DNA from: Bdellovibrio sp. ZAP7
Lineage (GTDB): Bacteria; Bdellovibrionota; UBA1018; CAIMNF01
Direction: 5' to 3'
Length of the DNA stretch: 34,118 nucleotides
NCBI GenBank assembly: GCA_945874535.1
Contig: CAMCGZ010000024.1
Location: forward strand, 1 to 34,118
A program made the translations under genes and the position numbers. How positions within the stretch are numbered: position 1 is the first letter of the stretch; every line of letters begins with the position of its first letter. Below are positions 8,223-15,750 of the stretch, in pieces. The notes below the pieces were generated by a model. The model saw nothing but the letters and a program-made list of their open reading frames with translations, was not told the origin of the DNA and ran no database searches.

Positions 8223-8645
8223 TCACTTCCCCGAACTGCCGAAGCCGCCAGTGCCTCGATCCGAAGAGGAAAGCAGTTCCACTTCCCGGGTCTGAGGAGT
8301 CGCAATCGGCTGAATCAGCAGCTGGGCGATTTTGTCGCCGGCCTGGATCTCCTGGGGCTCTTTGGACAGGTTCCAGAGGATCACGCCCACCTCTCCGCGG
8401 TAGCCGGAATCAATCACTCCTCCCAGCGTCTTGATGCCACGCTTCCCCATCGAGGAGCGGTCCCAGACCAGCCCGACATAGCCGGGATCGATCTCGATGG
8501 CGATGCCGGTCTTGAAGATCCGGCCCTCGCCCGGTTGAAGCGCATGGCGCTCGAGCGAATACAAATCGAGTCCCGCATCGTGCTCATAGGCCCGAGAGGG
8601 AACTTTTGCCGCAGGATCGAGTTTCTGGATGTGGAGGGTTTTCAT
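8223..8645 (-). CDS. dut: dUTP diphosphatase
   Basis: The trimeric dUTPase hydrolyses dUTP to dUMP and pyrophosphate, keeping uracil out of DNA and supplying dUMP for thymidylate synthesis. At 140 residues it has typical length. All five dUTPase motifs can be read in order: DAGLDLYS; DRSSMGKRGI; GGVIDSGYRGEV with the catalytic Asp; GDKIAQLLIQPI; and the C-terminal P-loop-like RGTGGFGSSG. The start is ATG 8645-8643. The upstream gene in the same direction encodes a small exported protein and ends 13 bases before it, and hisS is upstream of that, so the three form a likely operon. Confidence 0.97.
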   Translation of the reverse strand: MKTLHIQKLDPAAKVPSRAYEHDAGLDLYSLERHALQPGEGRIFKTGIAIEIDPGYVGLVWDRSSMGKRGIKTLGGVIDSGYRGEVGVILWNLSKEPQEIQAGDKIAQLLIQPIATPQTREVELLSSSDRGTGGFGSSGK

Positions 8646-8658
8646 GGAGATCTCCTGT

Positions 8659-9099
8659 TCAGTTCAAACGCAAAACCATTCTCAGGCCGGACTCTTCGCC
8701 GGTGATACTCTGGTTGGAATTGATGGTTCTCAGTTCGCCATCCGTGTTGAAATCATAAAGACTGGTGGCGCCATTGCCGTCCACCCAGTAGAGCACCTCG
8801 TAAGTGACCTCGGGTGGAGCCGGATGACGGTACCTCGAGACAGCCAGATGCACCGTGAATTTCCGGAACCGCCCTTTCCCGTTTTCGCACTTCACGGACC
8901 AGTCGTAGGGATTGTCCTCGCGCTCGAGGAAATGGCGGCACTTCATCCGATCCGCTCCATCGAAAGTCTCGAACAAGAAACTCATCCGGTCACTGGCAAC
9001 TCGAACCCCTTCTTTGCCGGATCGGGGAGCAGCCAGGACTGTCCCTGCAAACAAGAAAAGTCCTGCGACCATCAGTCGGACCATAGAGCTGTTCCACAT
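8659..9099 (-). CDS. Small exported protein of unknown function
   Basis: I do not recognise this 146-residue protein. It has an N-terminal signal (hydrophobic LMVAGLFLFAG, cleavage probably after VLAA). The mature domain has two cysteines (in KCRHF and KCENG) that could form a disulfide, then a beta-rich, aromatic stretch with TYEVLYWVDGNG. It is probably periplasmic or surface-exposed. The start is ATG 9099-9097, sharing a base with the hisS stop (TGATG), with GGGGGGAAA a few bases upstream. GTG 9102 and ATG 9084 are alternatives. It sits between hisS and dut with minimal spacing, a placement that suggests shared expression rather than shared function. Confidence 0.72.
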   Translation of the reverse strand: MWNSSMVRLMVAGLFLFAGTVLAAPRSGKEGVRVASDRMSFLFETFDGADRMKCRHFLEREDNPYDWSVKCENGKGRFRKFTVHLAVSRYRHPAPPEVTYEVLYWVDGNGATSLYDFNTDGELRTINSNQSITGEESGLRMVLRLN

Positions 9100-10397
9100 C
9101 ACACTTTCCCCCCGAGCAAGGACAATGCCTGACTCACCACTTCCGATTTTGGAATCACAAACTGTTCGCCCGTCTTCAAGAACTTCAGAACCACCTTGCC
9201 CTCTTGCAATTCGGCCTCGCCAAAAAGAATGACGAGCTTGGCTTCGTGCTTGTTGGCCAGCTTCAATTGCTGACCGAAGCCGCCTTCAGAAAGCGGGGTC
9301 ATCACATTGAATCCCGCATTCCGGAGCGAACGGGACACCTCTTCTGAAAGTCCCCGAAGAGAAAGCGCAGGCAAGGAAACAAACACATCGATCTCGCTCT
9401 CGAACTTCGGTACCAGGCCGTGGGTCTCGAGGAAATTCTGCAGCGAAACATCCCCCATTCCGAAACCGACCCCGGATAGAGATTCTTTTCCGAAGATCCC
9501 CATCAGGTTGTCGTAACGGCCGCCACCGAACATCGCACGATGATTTTCCGGGCTCACATCATAAATCTCAAAGACCGTCCCCGTATAATAGTCCAGTCCG
9601 CGCATGATGGTCGGATCGAACACCACCTGCTTGCTCACTCCGGACTCCTCGAGTGCGCGGAACAGGGCCACGAGGTGCTCGGACCCGGCACAGGGTAGGT
9701 CATTCCGGATTTGATCCAGATTGGATGAGAAGAATTTTTCGAGTTCGGCGATTTTCGACTCCTGGAGACCCGCCTCGATCAACCACCCTTTGAACTTGGC
9801 CTCGTCTACTTTGGAACGGGCATCGATTGCCTTCACGACCTTGTGTGCTTGCTCGGTGGTGAGCTCCATGCGCTTAGTGAAAAATTCGTCCATCAGCTGC
9901 CGGTGATTCACCCGGACTTGCATTCGCTCCCCGCCGCCAAAGGCTCGCATGATCTCGACTGCGAGACTCAGGACCTCGGTCTCGGCCAGAAGGGGATCGC
10001 CACCGAGAACATCGACATTGAGTTGCCAGTGCTCACGAAGACGCCCGCGCTGGGGGCGTTCGTAGCGCCAGAGATTCGGGATGCTGAACAAGCGCACGGG
10101 CCTCGGCAGTTCGTGGATTTTTGCAGCCACCATCCGCGCCATCGTCGGTGTCATTTCGGGACGGACGGCAATCTTGCGCCCCCCCCGGTCTTCCATGTGA
10201 TAAAGTTGCTGGTTCACGATCTCCTCGCCGGTCTTGGCGGCGTAAAGATCGAAGCTCTCGAGCATGGGCCCGCCGTATTCGCGGTAGCCGAAAGAGCGGA
10301 CCGTCGAGGAGAGCTTGCCGAACATCCAGTTCCTGAACTGCATGTCTTGTGGATAAAAATCCCGCGTCCCTTTGTAAGACTCTGTAGAAAGCGCCAT
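9099..10397 (-). CDS. hisS: Histidyl-tRNA synthetase
   Basis: This class II synthetase charges tRNA-His in the cytoplasm. The 432-residue length is normal. It opens with KGTRDFYP, typical of HisRS. Class II motif 2 is visible at FSIPNLWRYERPQRGRLREHWQLNVD. The histidine-specific signatures are RGLDYYTGTVFE and GGRYDNLMGIFG, followed by GVGFGMG for motif 3. A C-terminal anticodon-binding domain follows (VFVSLPALS to the end). The start is ATG 10397-10395. The gene is divergent from serB, with about 69 bases between. Its TGA overlaps the ATG of the next gene, so it leads a coupled hisS, exported protein, dut unit. Confidence 0.98.
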   Translation of the reverse strand: MALSTESYKGTRDFYPQDMQFRNWMFGKLSSTVRSFGYREYGGPMLESFDLYAAKTGEEIVNQQLYHMEDRGGRKIAVRPEMTPTMARMVAAKIHELPRPVRLFSIPNLWRYERPQRGRLREHWQLNVDVLGGDPLLAETEVLSLAVEIMRAFGGGERMQVRVNHRQLMDEFFTKRMELTTEQAHKVVKAIDARSKVDEAKFKGWLIEAGLQESKIAELEKFFSSNLDQIRNDLPCAGSEHLVALFRALEESGVSKQVVFDPTIMRGLDYYTGTVFEIYDVSPENHRAMFGGGRYDNLMGIFGKESLSGVGFGMGDVSLQNFLETHGLVPKFESEIDVFVSLPALSLRGLSEEVSRSLRNAGFNVMTPLSEGGFGQQLKLANKHEAKLVILFGEAELQEGKVVLKFLKTGEQFVIPKSEVVSQALSLLGGKV

Positions 10398-10466
10398 GAT
10401 TCAAAGAGTTATCAACGCTCTTCCCGCTTGCCAAGGGATGTTTTTCCCTGAAATACTGGGACAAAC

Positions 10467-11414
10467 TTGGACACTCTCGAGCCACACACACTCATCTGGA
10501 TCAGCCCCGTGGTCCCCCAGACCCAACTGGAGGGTTTGTACCATTGGATCAACCTCCACCTGACCGACTCGGGACTCCTCCCCTTGACCTCTTTTTCGAA
10601 AATCCGGACCCGGATCCTGTCAGAACCCAAGGAAGCACTCCGCTTGGAACTGGACATCAGAACCCCGGGTGACCCGGATGCCGTGCTGCGATTCAAAGAG
10701 CTGGTCTGGATGGAGCTGTTCGCCGGGAGCTTCCCTCTCGAGCATCCCTACGCACTGTCGCTCCGCGAAGAATCAGTGGGCCGCTCCCCTTTCAAATTGG
10801 CTTGTTTTGATATGGACAGCACGATGATCAACGAGGAGGTCATCGATGAAATCGCCAGAACCCGCGGCCTCTACGAAGAGGTAGCGAGCATCACGGAGCG
10901 GGCCATGCAGGGCGGCCTCGATTTCAGTCAATCGCTCAAAGAAAGAGTGGCGCTCTTCCGGGGGATGCCAAAAGCCGCGGCCGAGAGCATCATTCCTCAT
11001 TTGAGTGTGAGCCCCGGGGGCGAGAAACTCCTCGATCATTTTCGCTTCAAAGGGGTTACCACTGCTGTCGTGAGCGGGGGGTTCGAGTTCATCCTGAAGC
11101 ATTTCCAGAAGAAACTGTTCCTGGACCAAGTCTACGGAAACGTCCTCGAGACCGATGATGAGGACTGCTTTACCGGAAAGGTGGAGGACCCCATTGTGGA
11201 TGCCAGCTACAAACAGAAGTTGGTCCACCGGATGAGGGAGAACTACGGGGCATCGCGGGCCCAAACCATTGTGGTCGGGGATGGAGCGAATGACCTCCAA
11301 ATGATGAAGGAAGCGGGCCTTTCAGTTTCTTTTTGCGGCAAGCCCAAGCTGACCGCCGCGGTGAACACCTGGATTCTCGACCGGAACCTGCTCTGGATCA
11401 AGGCACTCTTATGA
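10467..11414 (+). CDS. serB: Phosphoserine phosphatase SerB
   Basis: SerB hydrolyses O-phosphoserine to serine, the last step of serine synthesis, in the cytoplasm. It is a HAD-superfamily phosphatase with DMDST at residues 116-120 (nucleophile Asp115 in FDMDST), SGG at about 203-205, a conserved Lys in YKQKL near 250, and GDGAND at 271-276. The cap region TERAMQGGLDFSQSLKERVALFRG matches SerB closely. Residues 1-108 form an N-terminal extension in the place of the ACT-like domain of E. coli SerB. The start appears to be TTG 10467, with GGGA upstream. The weak -35/-10-like pair TTGCCA and AATACT (10428 and 10452) would leave almost no leader, so I do not list it. The stop overlaps the next gene as ATGA. 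Confidence 0.93.
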   Translation: MDTLEPHTLIWISPVVPQTQLEGLYHWINLHLTDSGLLPLTSFSKIRTRILSEPKEALRLELDIRTPGDPDAVLRFKELVWMELFAGSFPLEHPYALSLREESVGRSPFKLACFDMDSTMINEEVIDEIARTRGLYEEVASITERAMQGGLDFSQSLKERVALFRGMPKAAAESIIPHLSVSPGGEKLLDHFRFKGVTTAVVSGGFEFILKHFQKKLFLDQVYGNVLETDDEDCFTGKVEDPIVDASYKQKLVHRMRENYGASRAQTIVVGDGANDLQMMKEAGLSVSFCGKPKLTAAVNTWILDRNLLWIKALL

Positions 11415-11779
11415 ACACTGAACGGCAAACCGAACCCCGCAACATCCCGCTCGATCTCTTTCTCACCATCCTCACGTGCGGCATCTGGAACCTTCTGGTC
11501 CAGAAGTCACAATTCGAATACCTGAACCGTGAGCTGAAGGAGGAAAAGTACTCACTCCTGAAGACGATGATCTGGACCCTCCTCACCTGTGGCATTTACA
11601 TGCTGGTGGTGGAGTACAGGAAAGCGAGAGACTGGGAACGGATCTCCGGGCAGCCCGGTGATACCGATGCCATTCTGGCCTTGACCCTCGGCTTTTTGGG
11701 ACTCACTTTCGTGTTCGACGCCATTTTACAAGACAAGATCAATCGCAGGATCGAGCAGAGCCAGGCTTTCAAGCCCTGA
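11411..11779 (+). CDS. DUF4234-like membrane protein
   Basis: This 122-residue inner-membrane protein has three hydrophobic segments (about residues 15-28, 54-68 and 90-108). The first two carry the repeated motif LTCGIW and LTCGIY followed by a basic or aromatic stretch, which is the hallmark of DUF4234-type proteins. The function of that family is unknown. The start at ATG 11411 overlaps the serB stop in an ATGA arrangement, so it is translationally coupled to serB. A longer frame beginning at 11333 lies inside serB and is not needed. The two CGI repeats suggest an internal duplication of a hairpin unit. Confidence 0.75.
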   Translation: MNTERQTEPRNIPLDLFLTILTCGIWNLLVQKSQFEYLNRELKEEKYSLLKTMIWTLLTCGIYMLVVEYRKARDWERISGQPGDTDAILALTLGFLGLTFVFDAILQDKINRRIEQSQAFKP

Positions 11780-11818
11780 AAAAATTCAGGCCCGACCTCT
11801 GGCTAAAGAAGTCGGGCC
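11775..11818 (-). terminator. Rho-independent terminator for rpmG-rpmE2
   Basis: On the minus strand an 8-bp GC-rich stem (GGCCCGAC pairing with GTCGGGCC, bases 11811-11818 and 11789-11796, 14-base loop) is followed within four bases by a T6 run. That fits an intrinsic terminator about 45 bases after the rpmE2 stop. The T tract is part of a second small dyad, CCTGAA-AAAA-TTCAGG (11775-11790), which contains the stop codon of the plus-strand DUF4234-like gene. On the plus strand no T tract follows the larger stem, so the main direction is minus. Confidence 0.7.
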
Positions 11819-11862
11819 TAGGCAACCGCCGCTCGCGCGACGTTCACCAATGGAGGAAGTGC

Positions 11863-12114
11863 TTATTTCTTGAGATTCTTGTACTTGTTCATGAACTTCT
11901 CAACGCGTCCGGTAGTGTCGACGCGCTTGTCGTTTCCGGTGTAGAACGGATGCGACTTAGAAGAAACTTCTACTTTGAACAAAGGATACTCTTTGCCATC
12001 TTCCCAGACGATGGTCTCTCTGGTGGCGATCGTAGAACGGGTCATGAACGCGAAACCGCTCTGGAGATCCTTGAAAATGACTTCACGGTAAACCGGGTGG
12101 ATATTCTCTTGCAT
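11863..12114 (-). CDS. rpmE2: Ribosomal protein bL31, type B (cysteine-free)
   Basis: This is a large-subunit ribosomal protein of 83 residues. It matches the type B (YkgM-like) form of L31: [13 protein letters not shown] at the start, and [23 protein letters not shown] in the middle. It has no cysteines, so it lacks the zinc-binding site of the standard form. In several bacteria type B L31 replaces the zinc form under zinc limitation; whether that applies here cannot be told, as the other paralogue would be elsewhere. AAGGAG lies seven bases before the ATG at 12114. It follows rpmG by 15 bases. Confidence 0.97.
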   Translation of the reverse strand: MQENIHPVYREVIFKDLQSGFAFMTRSTIATRETIVWEDGKEYPLFKVEVSSKSHPFYTGNDKRVDTTGRVEKFMNKYKNLKK

Positions 12115-12129
12115 GATCAGACTCCTTGA

Positions 12130-12300
12130 TTACTTCTTCGAGTGGGACGGCATCTTGGTTTCAGTGAAGAGCACGTGCTTGCGCACGACTGGATCGTATT
12201 TCTTCAGCTGGATCTTATCCGTCTGCTTCTGCTTGTTCTTGGTCGTATAGTAGCTATACCCGGTTTTTGCTGAGGAAATCAGCCTTACTTTTTCACGCAT
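12130..12300 (-). CDS. rpmG: Ribosomal protein bL33
   Basis: This is a 56-residue large-subunit ribosomal protein. The start is [14 protein letters not shown], then [13 protein letters not shown] and [16 protein letters not shown], which is the bL33 pattern. It has no cysteines, like the E. coli protein. I chose ATG 12300-12298 and not the longer frame from 12384, whose first 28 residues have no L33 similarity. It is the first gene of a two-gene unit with rpmE2 and is preceded by a 131-base leader with two clear hairpins. Confidence 0.97.
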   Translation of the reverse strand: MREKVRLISSAKTGYSYYTTKNKQKQTDKIQLKKYDPVVRKHVLFTETKMPSHSKK

Positions 12301-12431
12301 GATTCGGTTTCCCGTCAAATTCGGCCTGGAAGAGAAACAGGTTCTCTTCAGTGAACTGCTGACACACAGCCACAACCAGACCACTGGTTATTTCACTTTA
12401 GTGTTGAGACTTTAGGACAAGTCCTCGGAAA
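12301..12431 (-). promoter_or_regulatory. Structured leader region upstream of rpmG
   Basis: This gap between the mlaD-like stop and the rpmG start holds three inverted repeats. Reading toward rpmG, the first is a palindrome, AGGACAAGTCCT (12414-12425). The second is AACCAG with CTGGTT around a 4-base loop (12374-12389), extendable to about 8 bp with a G-U pair. The third is GAAGAGAA with TTCTCTTC around a 5-base loop (12329-12349), extendable by two pairs past a bulged C. None is followed by a T tract, so they do not look like terminators. I cannot place a confident sigma-70 promoter here. Confidence 0.5.
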
Positions 12432-13880
12432 TTACAAGAAAGACATCAGGAGTTTGATGTCCTCATCTTCAAACCGCATCCCACCGCCGAAAAAAGCCGA
12501 GAACTGCCCGTTGGCTTTCCGGAATCCTTCGACCCCGCCCGTGACGTAAAATATTGAAATCGGTTGGAAAACGGCATAAATCCGTCCATCCGGCTCGGCG
12601 CTCCAAATCCCGTTCAGGGTCTTGGCCCGGAAGTAGAGGTCACCGACCAACTGAATTTGATGCGGGTTGTCAGAAGGGCCGATTCCGACCCCCACCCGGG
12701 TGGCACCATCCCCGCGAAGGAGCCCGACCGCCACATCAAAACGGTCTTTGAAAATTTTCCCGAGCATGAGGGAGAAGTTGAATCCACCCTGGTTTTGAAC
12801 TGTCGTGCGGACCACATTGGTCACACCTGAGACCTCAGTGGTGGTCGTGCTCTGGGTGAAATATCCCCGGGGATCCATGTCGACCCCGAGGAGGTAGTAT
12901 CGGGAGGGCTTCGGATAAATGGAGAGCATCACACTGGCACGACCCGCATTGTAAGCCGGCAATTGATGAATCCCGAGGTTCACTTCGAGTTTCATCTCAC
13001 TGGCTCTCCCGAGGAGCTTGTTCAGGCTCTGCATCGCTTTTTTGAGCTCTTCCGCATAAGCCGGATCATTGAGAACCATCCCCACCGAACCTTGACCTTG
13101 GTTGATCCGGGTCATCTGATCGCGCATCTGCTCGATCGCATCCTCGAGCTTCATGAGCGAACGCTGGGCGGTCTGGGTCAACCCTCCCTGTGGAGAGAAG
13201 GTCCTGGAAGCTTCTTCGAGGGTCTTGTTCAACTGTCGGATCGTCCCGCGGATTTCCTCGGGATTGATCGAGTCCTTGAGAGAACGGGTGAGCGACTTCA
13301 TCTCGCTCATGAGCGCTTCCATGTCCGTGGATTTTTCACCCACCGGAACACTCCGGGTATTCCCTCCCTCTGCAGCTTGGGCTTCAGCTGCCCTGGCTTC
13401 TGTAGCACCGGCAGAAACGGGAGAAACCAAATCATGCAAGGATTTCAGGACCCTCATCGAAGAAGACTTGGGGCCTTCCGGAGTCGGTGCTTTGACCTTG
13501 TCGTAAACCTTTTCACCCACATACTTCACAGGCTTCAGCTCGAGGAATCGATCGCCGAGAAAACCCTCGCTCCGGACATAGGCACGTGTGTCGGACTGAA
13601 TCTCGACCGGTGCGGTGATGCAAAGCTGGAGGCTCACACCCGAGCTCACCAGACCGAAATCGGAAATGTAACCGATCTCGAGCCCCAGCGACTTAACCGG
13701 TGATTTCACCTTGAGTCCGGTGGCATCCTCGACCACCACTTGGATGGGATCACAGGTACGCCACCAATAAGGCCGGTTATTGATATAAACCGTGAGGGTG
13801 CCGAGAAATCCGAGTCCCAAGAGGGTGAAGAATCCGACTTTGAGCTTGGTTGCCTTGCTTGCTGCGTTTGCGTTTGCCAT
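12432..13880 (-). CDS. MlaD-family MCE protein with barrel-like C-terminus
   Basis: MCE proteins are the periplasmic, membrane-anchored subunits of lipid ABC transporters such as Mla. Residues of about 12-30 are a single N-terminal membrane anchor (VGFFTLLGLGFLGTLTVYI). The MCE domain follows at about 45-120, with VVVEDATGLKVKSPVKSLGLEIGYI and EGFLGDRFLEL. A helical, probably coiled region spans about 180-285. The last 190 residues alternate hydrophobic and polar residues in Gly- and aromatic-rich strands (YYLLGVDMDP, FNFSLMLG, DVAVGLL, FSAFFGGGMRF) and end in MSFL. That part resembles an outer-membrane barrel. The start is ATG 13880 with GAGGA upstream; TTG 13883 is an alternative. It follows mlaE by 13 bases. 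The barrel reading is inference. Confidence 0.85.
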   Translation of the reverse strand: MANANAASKATKLKVGFFTLLGLGFLGTLTVYINNRPYWWRTCDPIQVVVEDATGLKVKSPVKSLGLEIGYISDFGLVSSGVSLQLCITAPVEIQSDTRAYVRSEGFLGDRFLELKPVKYVGEKVYDKVKAPTPEGPKSSSMRVLKSLHDLVSPVSAGATEARAAEAQAAEGGNTRSVPVGEKSTDMEALMSEMKSLTRSLKDSINPEEIRGTIRQLNKTLEEASRTFSPQGGLTQTAQRSLMKLEDAIEQMRDQMTRINQGQGSVGMVLNDPAYAEELKKAMQSLNKLLGRASEMKLEVNLGIHQLPAYNAGRASVMLSIYPKPSRYYLLGVDMDPRGYFTQSTTTTEVSGVTNVVRTTVQNQGGFNFSLMLGKIFKDRFDVAVGLLRGDGATRVGVGIGPSDNPHQIQLVGDLYFRAKTLNGIWSAEPDGRIYAVFQPISIFYVTGGVEGFRKANGQFSAFFGGGMRFEDEDIKLLMSFL

Positions 13881-13893
13881 CAAATCCTCGTTG

Positions 13894-14739
13894 TCATTTC
13901 AAAATCAGTTGGCTTCCCCGAAGCGGAAGAATCATGGTCCAGAAGTAATCGAGAAGCAGAATCGTGAGGCAGGCCGCCACCACCGTGGACCGGGTGGACA
14001 AACCGACGGAGCGGGCTCCCCCGCTGGCACGGAAACCGTAAAAACACCCCATTAAAGAGAGAGCCGCGCCGAAGGAAATGCTCTTCATCAGGCAATGGAG
14101 CAGATCGATCCAGTCAGTCCATTGCCGAAATCCCTTCCAGAACACCGGATAGCTGAGATCCAACACTCCGCATGCGATCAATGCCGATGCAAAGGTTGCG
14201 ACTCCACCGAATAGAAACGCGAGTAACGGCATCATTGTCGCGCCCGCCAGAACCCGCGGAACCACGAGGTATTCGTAGGGATTCACCCCCATCACTTCGA
14301 GCGCGTCAATCTGCTCGGTGACCCGCATGCTCGCGATCTCGGCGCCGATTCCGGCACCGGCCCGCCCGGTCACCATGATGGCACCGATCACCGGTGCCAT
14401 CTCCCGGAAAATCCCGACCCCGAGGGTTCCGCCCACCAATGCCTGGGCGCCGAAAAGTTCAAACGACTTGTACAACTGGTAGCCCAATACGGCACCGATG
14501 AAAATGGCGGCTACGGTCAGGATCCCGAGACTGCTCACTCCGATGAACTCGCACTGATTGAGAAAGATGCCAGAACGACGTCTTGCATGCCCGATGCTCT
14601 GGAAGGTCCGTGCGGTGAAGAGCGTGAACTCACCCAGCCATTCCATCCATTTTCTGAATCCATACGCGAGTTTCAAAGTCTCTCCATTATGAACCCGCGC
14701 CCACCTCCTGAAAAGCGAAAAACCTTGGGATGTCAACAT
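13894..14739 (-). CDS. mlaE: MlaE/YrbE-family lipid ABC transporter permease
   Basis: This inner-membrane permease of Mla-type lipid transport has 281 residues. The family signature is strong: FREMAPVIGAIMVTGRAGAGIGAEI, then MRVTEQIDALEVMGVNPYEYLVVPRVLA. Several hydrophobic segments follow to the C-terminus. Such permeases normally pair with an MCE protein and a cytoplasmic ATPase (MlaF). The MCE gene follows directly, but no ATPase gene is in this cluster. The start is ATG 14739-14737, 18 bases after the stop of a CDP-alcohol phosphatidyltransferase, which suggests one transcript. Confidence 0.95.
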   Translation of the reverse strand: MLTSQGFSLFRRWARVHNGETLKLAYGFRKWMEWLGEFTLFTARTFQSIGHARRRSGIFLNQCEFIGVSSLGILTVAAIFIGAVLGYQLYKSFELFGAQALVGGTLGVGIFREMAPVIGAIMVTGRAGAGIGAEIASMRVTEQIDALEVMGVNPYEYLVVPRVLAGATMMPLLAFLFGGVATFASALIACGVLDLSYPVFWKGFRQWTDWIDLLHCLMKSISFGAALSLMGCFYGFRASGGARSVGLSTRSTVVAACLTILLLDYFWTMILPLRGSQLILK

Positions 14740-14757
14740 TCTGCCGAGACCGGAAGG

Positions 14758-15690
14758 TCAATCCCGGTAGACACCGTGGTAGAAGTCGTGGAGGAAGTGG
14801 AGTCCGAGAAGGAGAGAGAGGATCGAATACACAAAGCCGCAACCGAATGCGATCAACACCGGATGCACATAGGGCAGAATGGGCGTCGGAAACCAACCGA
14901 GGATGACCAGACAGAATCCGATCACCCCGAGGATATTGTCATCACTGACGTAGGCAGTGAAGCGTACTGCGTTATTAAACTCCCTCCTGCGGGTGATCCG
15001 TGCGAGCTCGTTCATGGTCGTCGCATCGCGAAGAGCCTTTTCCTCCCAATCCCCGGAATGGCGTCGACGATCGATTTTTTCGAACCACTCCTCCGAGACA
15101 AACCGGATGGTCAAGGAGTCGAGCCAGAACCCGAAACGCGTGATCCACCCTCCCCCGTTCTCTCCCACCTTCTGGGCGTGCTCCCTCCACTCTCTTTCCA
15201 CGGAGTCGATTTGTTGAAGGATGATCGAGCCGAGCTTGCGCTTCATCAACTGGTACACACTCCCGCAATGCGCAGCCGTCATGGCGAACAGAAAAACGGC
15301 GATCAGAATCAAGGAGGGCCGGTAGGTCGGGAAATCATGGATCATCCTGAGCGCCCCGGCGATCATCAGGGCGTTGAAGGTCACCCCGTCGGCGATTGCG
15401 TCGAGAGTCCGGCCGAATGCGGTGGATTGGTTTTTCATCCTCGCCAGAATTCCGTCCATGCAATCGAGGATGGCCCGGAACTCGAGCAGGATCACCGCGA
15501 GCAGGTACCGCCTGTCATAAACACAAACCGCCGCAAAAACACCGACCACTCCGTGAGCGAGAGAAATCTGGTTGGGACTGATCCCGGTGGGCCGGATCCA
15601 ACCTGCGAGCCGCTTTGCGACGCGGTGCCGGTACAGACGGTTGATCGGATCCAGGAGCTCGTGGAGCTTTTTTTGCGCAATGGCGTCCAT
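14758..15690 (-). CDS. CDP-alcohol phosphatidyltransferase
   Basis: This inner-membrane enzyme transfers a phosphatidyl or phospho-alcohol group from a CDP-linked donor to an alcohol acceptor. The catalytic signature is complete: D76-x2-D79-G80-x2-A83-R84-x8-G93-x3-D97-x3-D101, in residues around DCMDGILAR and GRTLDAIADG. There are several hydrophobic segments, and a hydrophilic insert at about residues 165-250 is rich in charge and Trp, which is unusual for the minimal family. The acceptor (glycerol phosphate, inositol, serine or other) cannot be told from the motif. I chose ATG 15690; the longer frame upstream is antisense to another gene. It leads the mlaE and MCE genes. Confidence 0.88.
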   Translation of the reverse strand: MDAIAQKKLHELLDPINRLYRHRVAKRLAGWIRPTGISPNQISLAHGVVGVFAAVCVYDRRYLLAVILLEFRAILDCMDGILARMKNQSTAFGRTLDAIADGVTFNALMIAGALRMIHDFPTYRPSLILIAVFLFAMTAAHCGSVYQLMKRKLGSIILQQIDSVEREWREHAQKVGENGGGWITRFGFWLDSLTIRFVSEEWFEKIDRRRHSGDWEEKALRDATTMNELARITRRREFNNAVRFTAYVSDDNILGVIGFCLVILGWFPTPILPYVHPVLIAFGCGFVYSILSLLLGLHFLHDFYHGVYRD

Positions 15691-15750
15691 CTCATCGAAT
15701 TTTAAGGGTAGTTCGTGGCAATTGGAAAGGAATTCGTGCAGACTGCCAGC

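Noticed and set aside
14587-15705. 372-residue plus-strand open frame
   Set aside because: It is antisense to mlaE and the phosphatidyltransferase, both with complete motifs.
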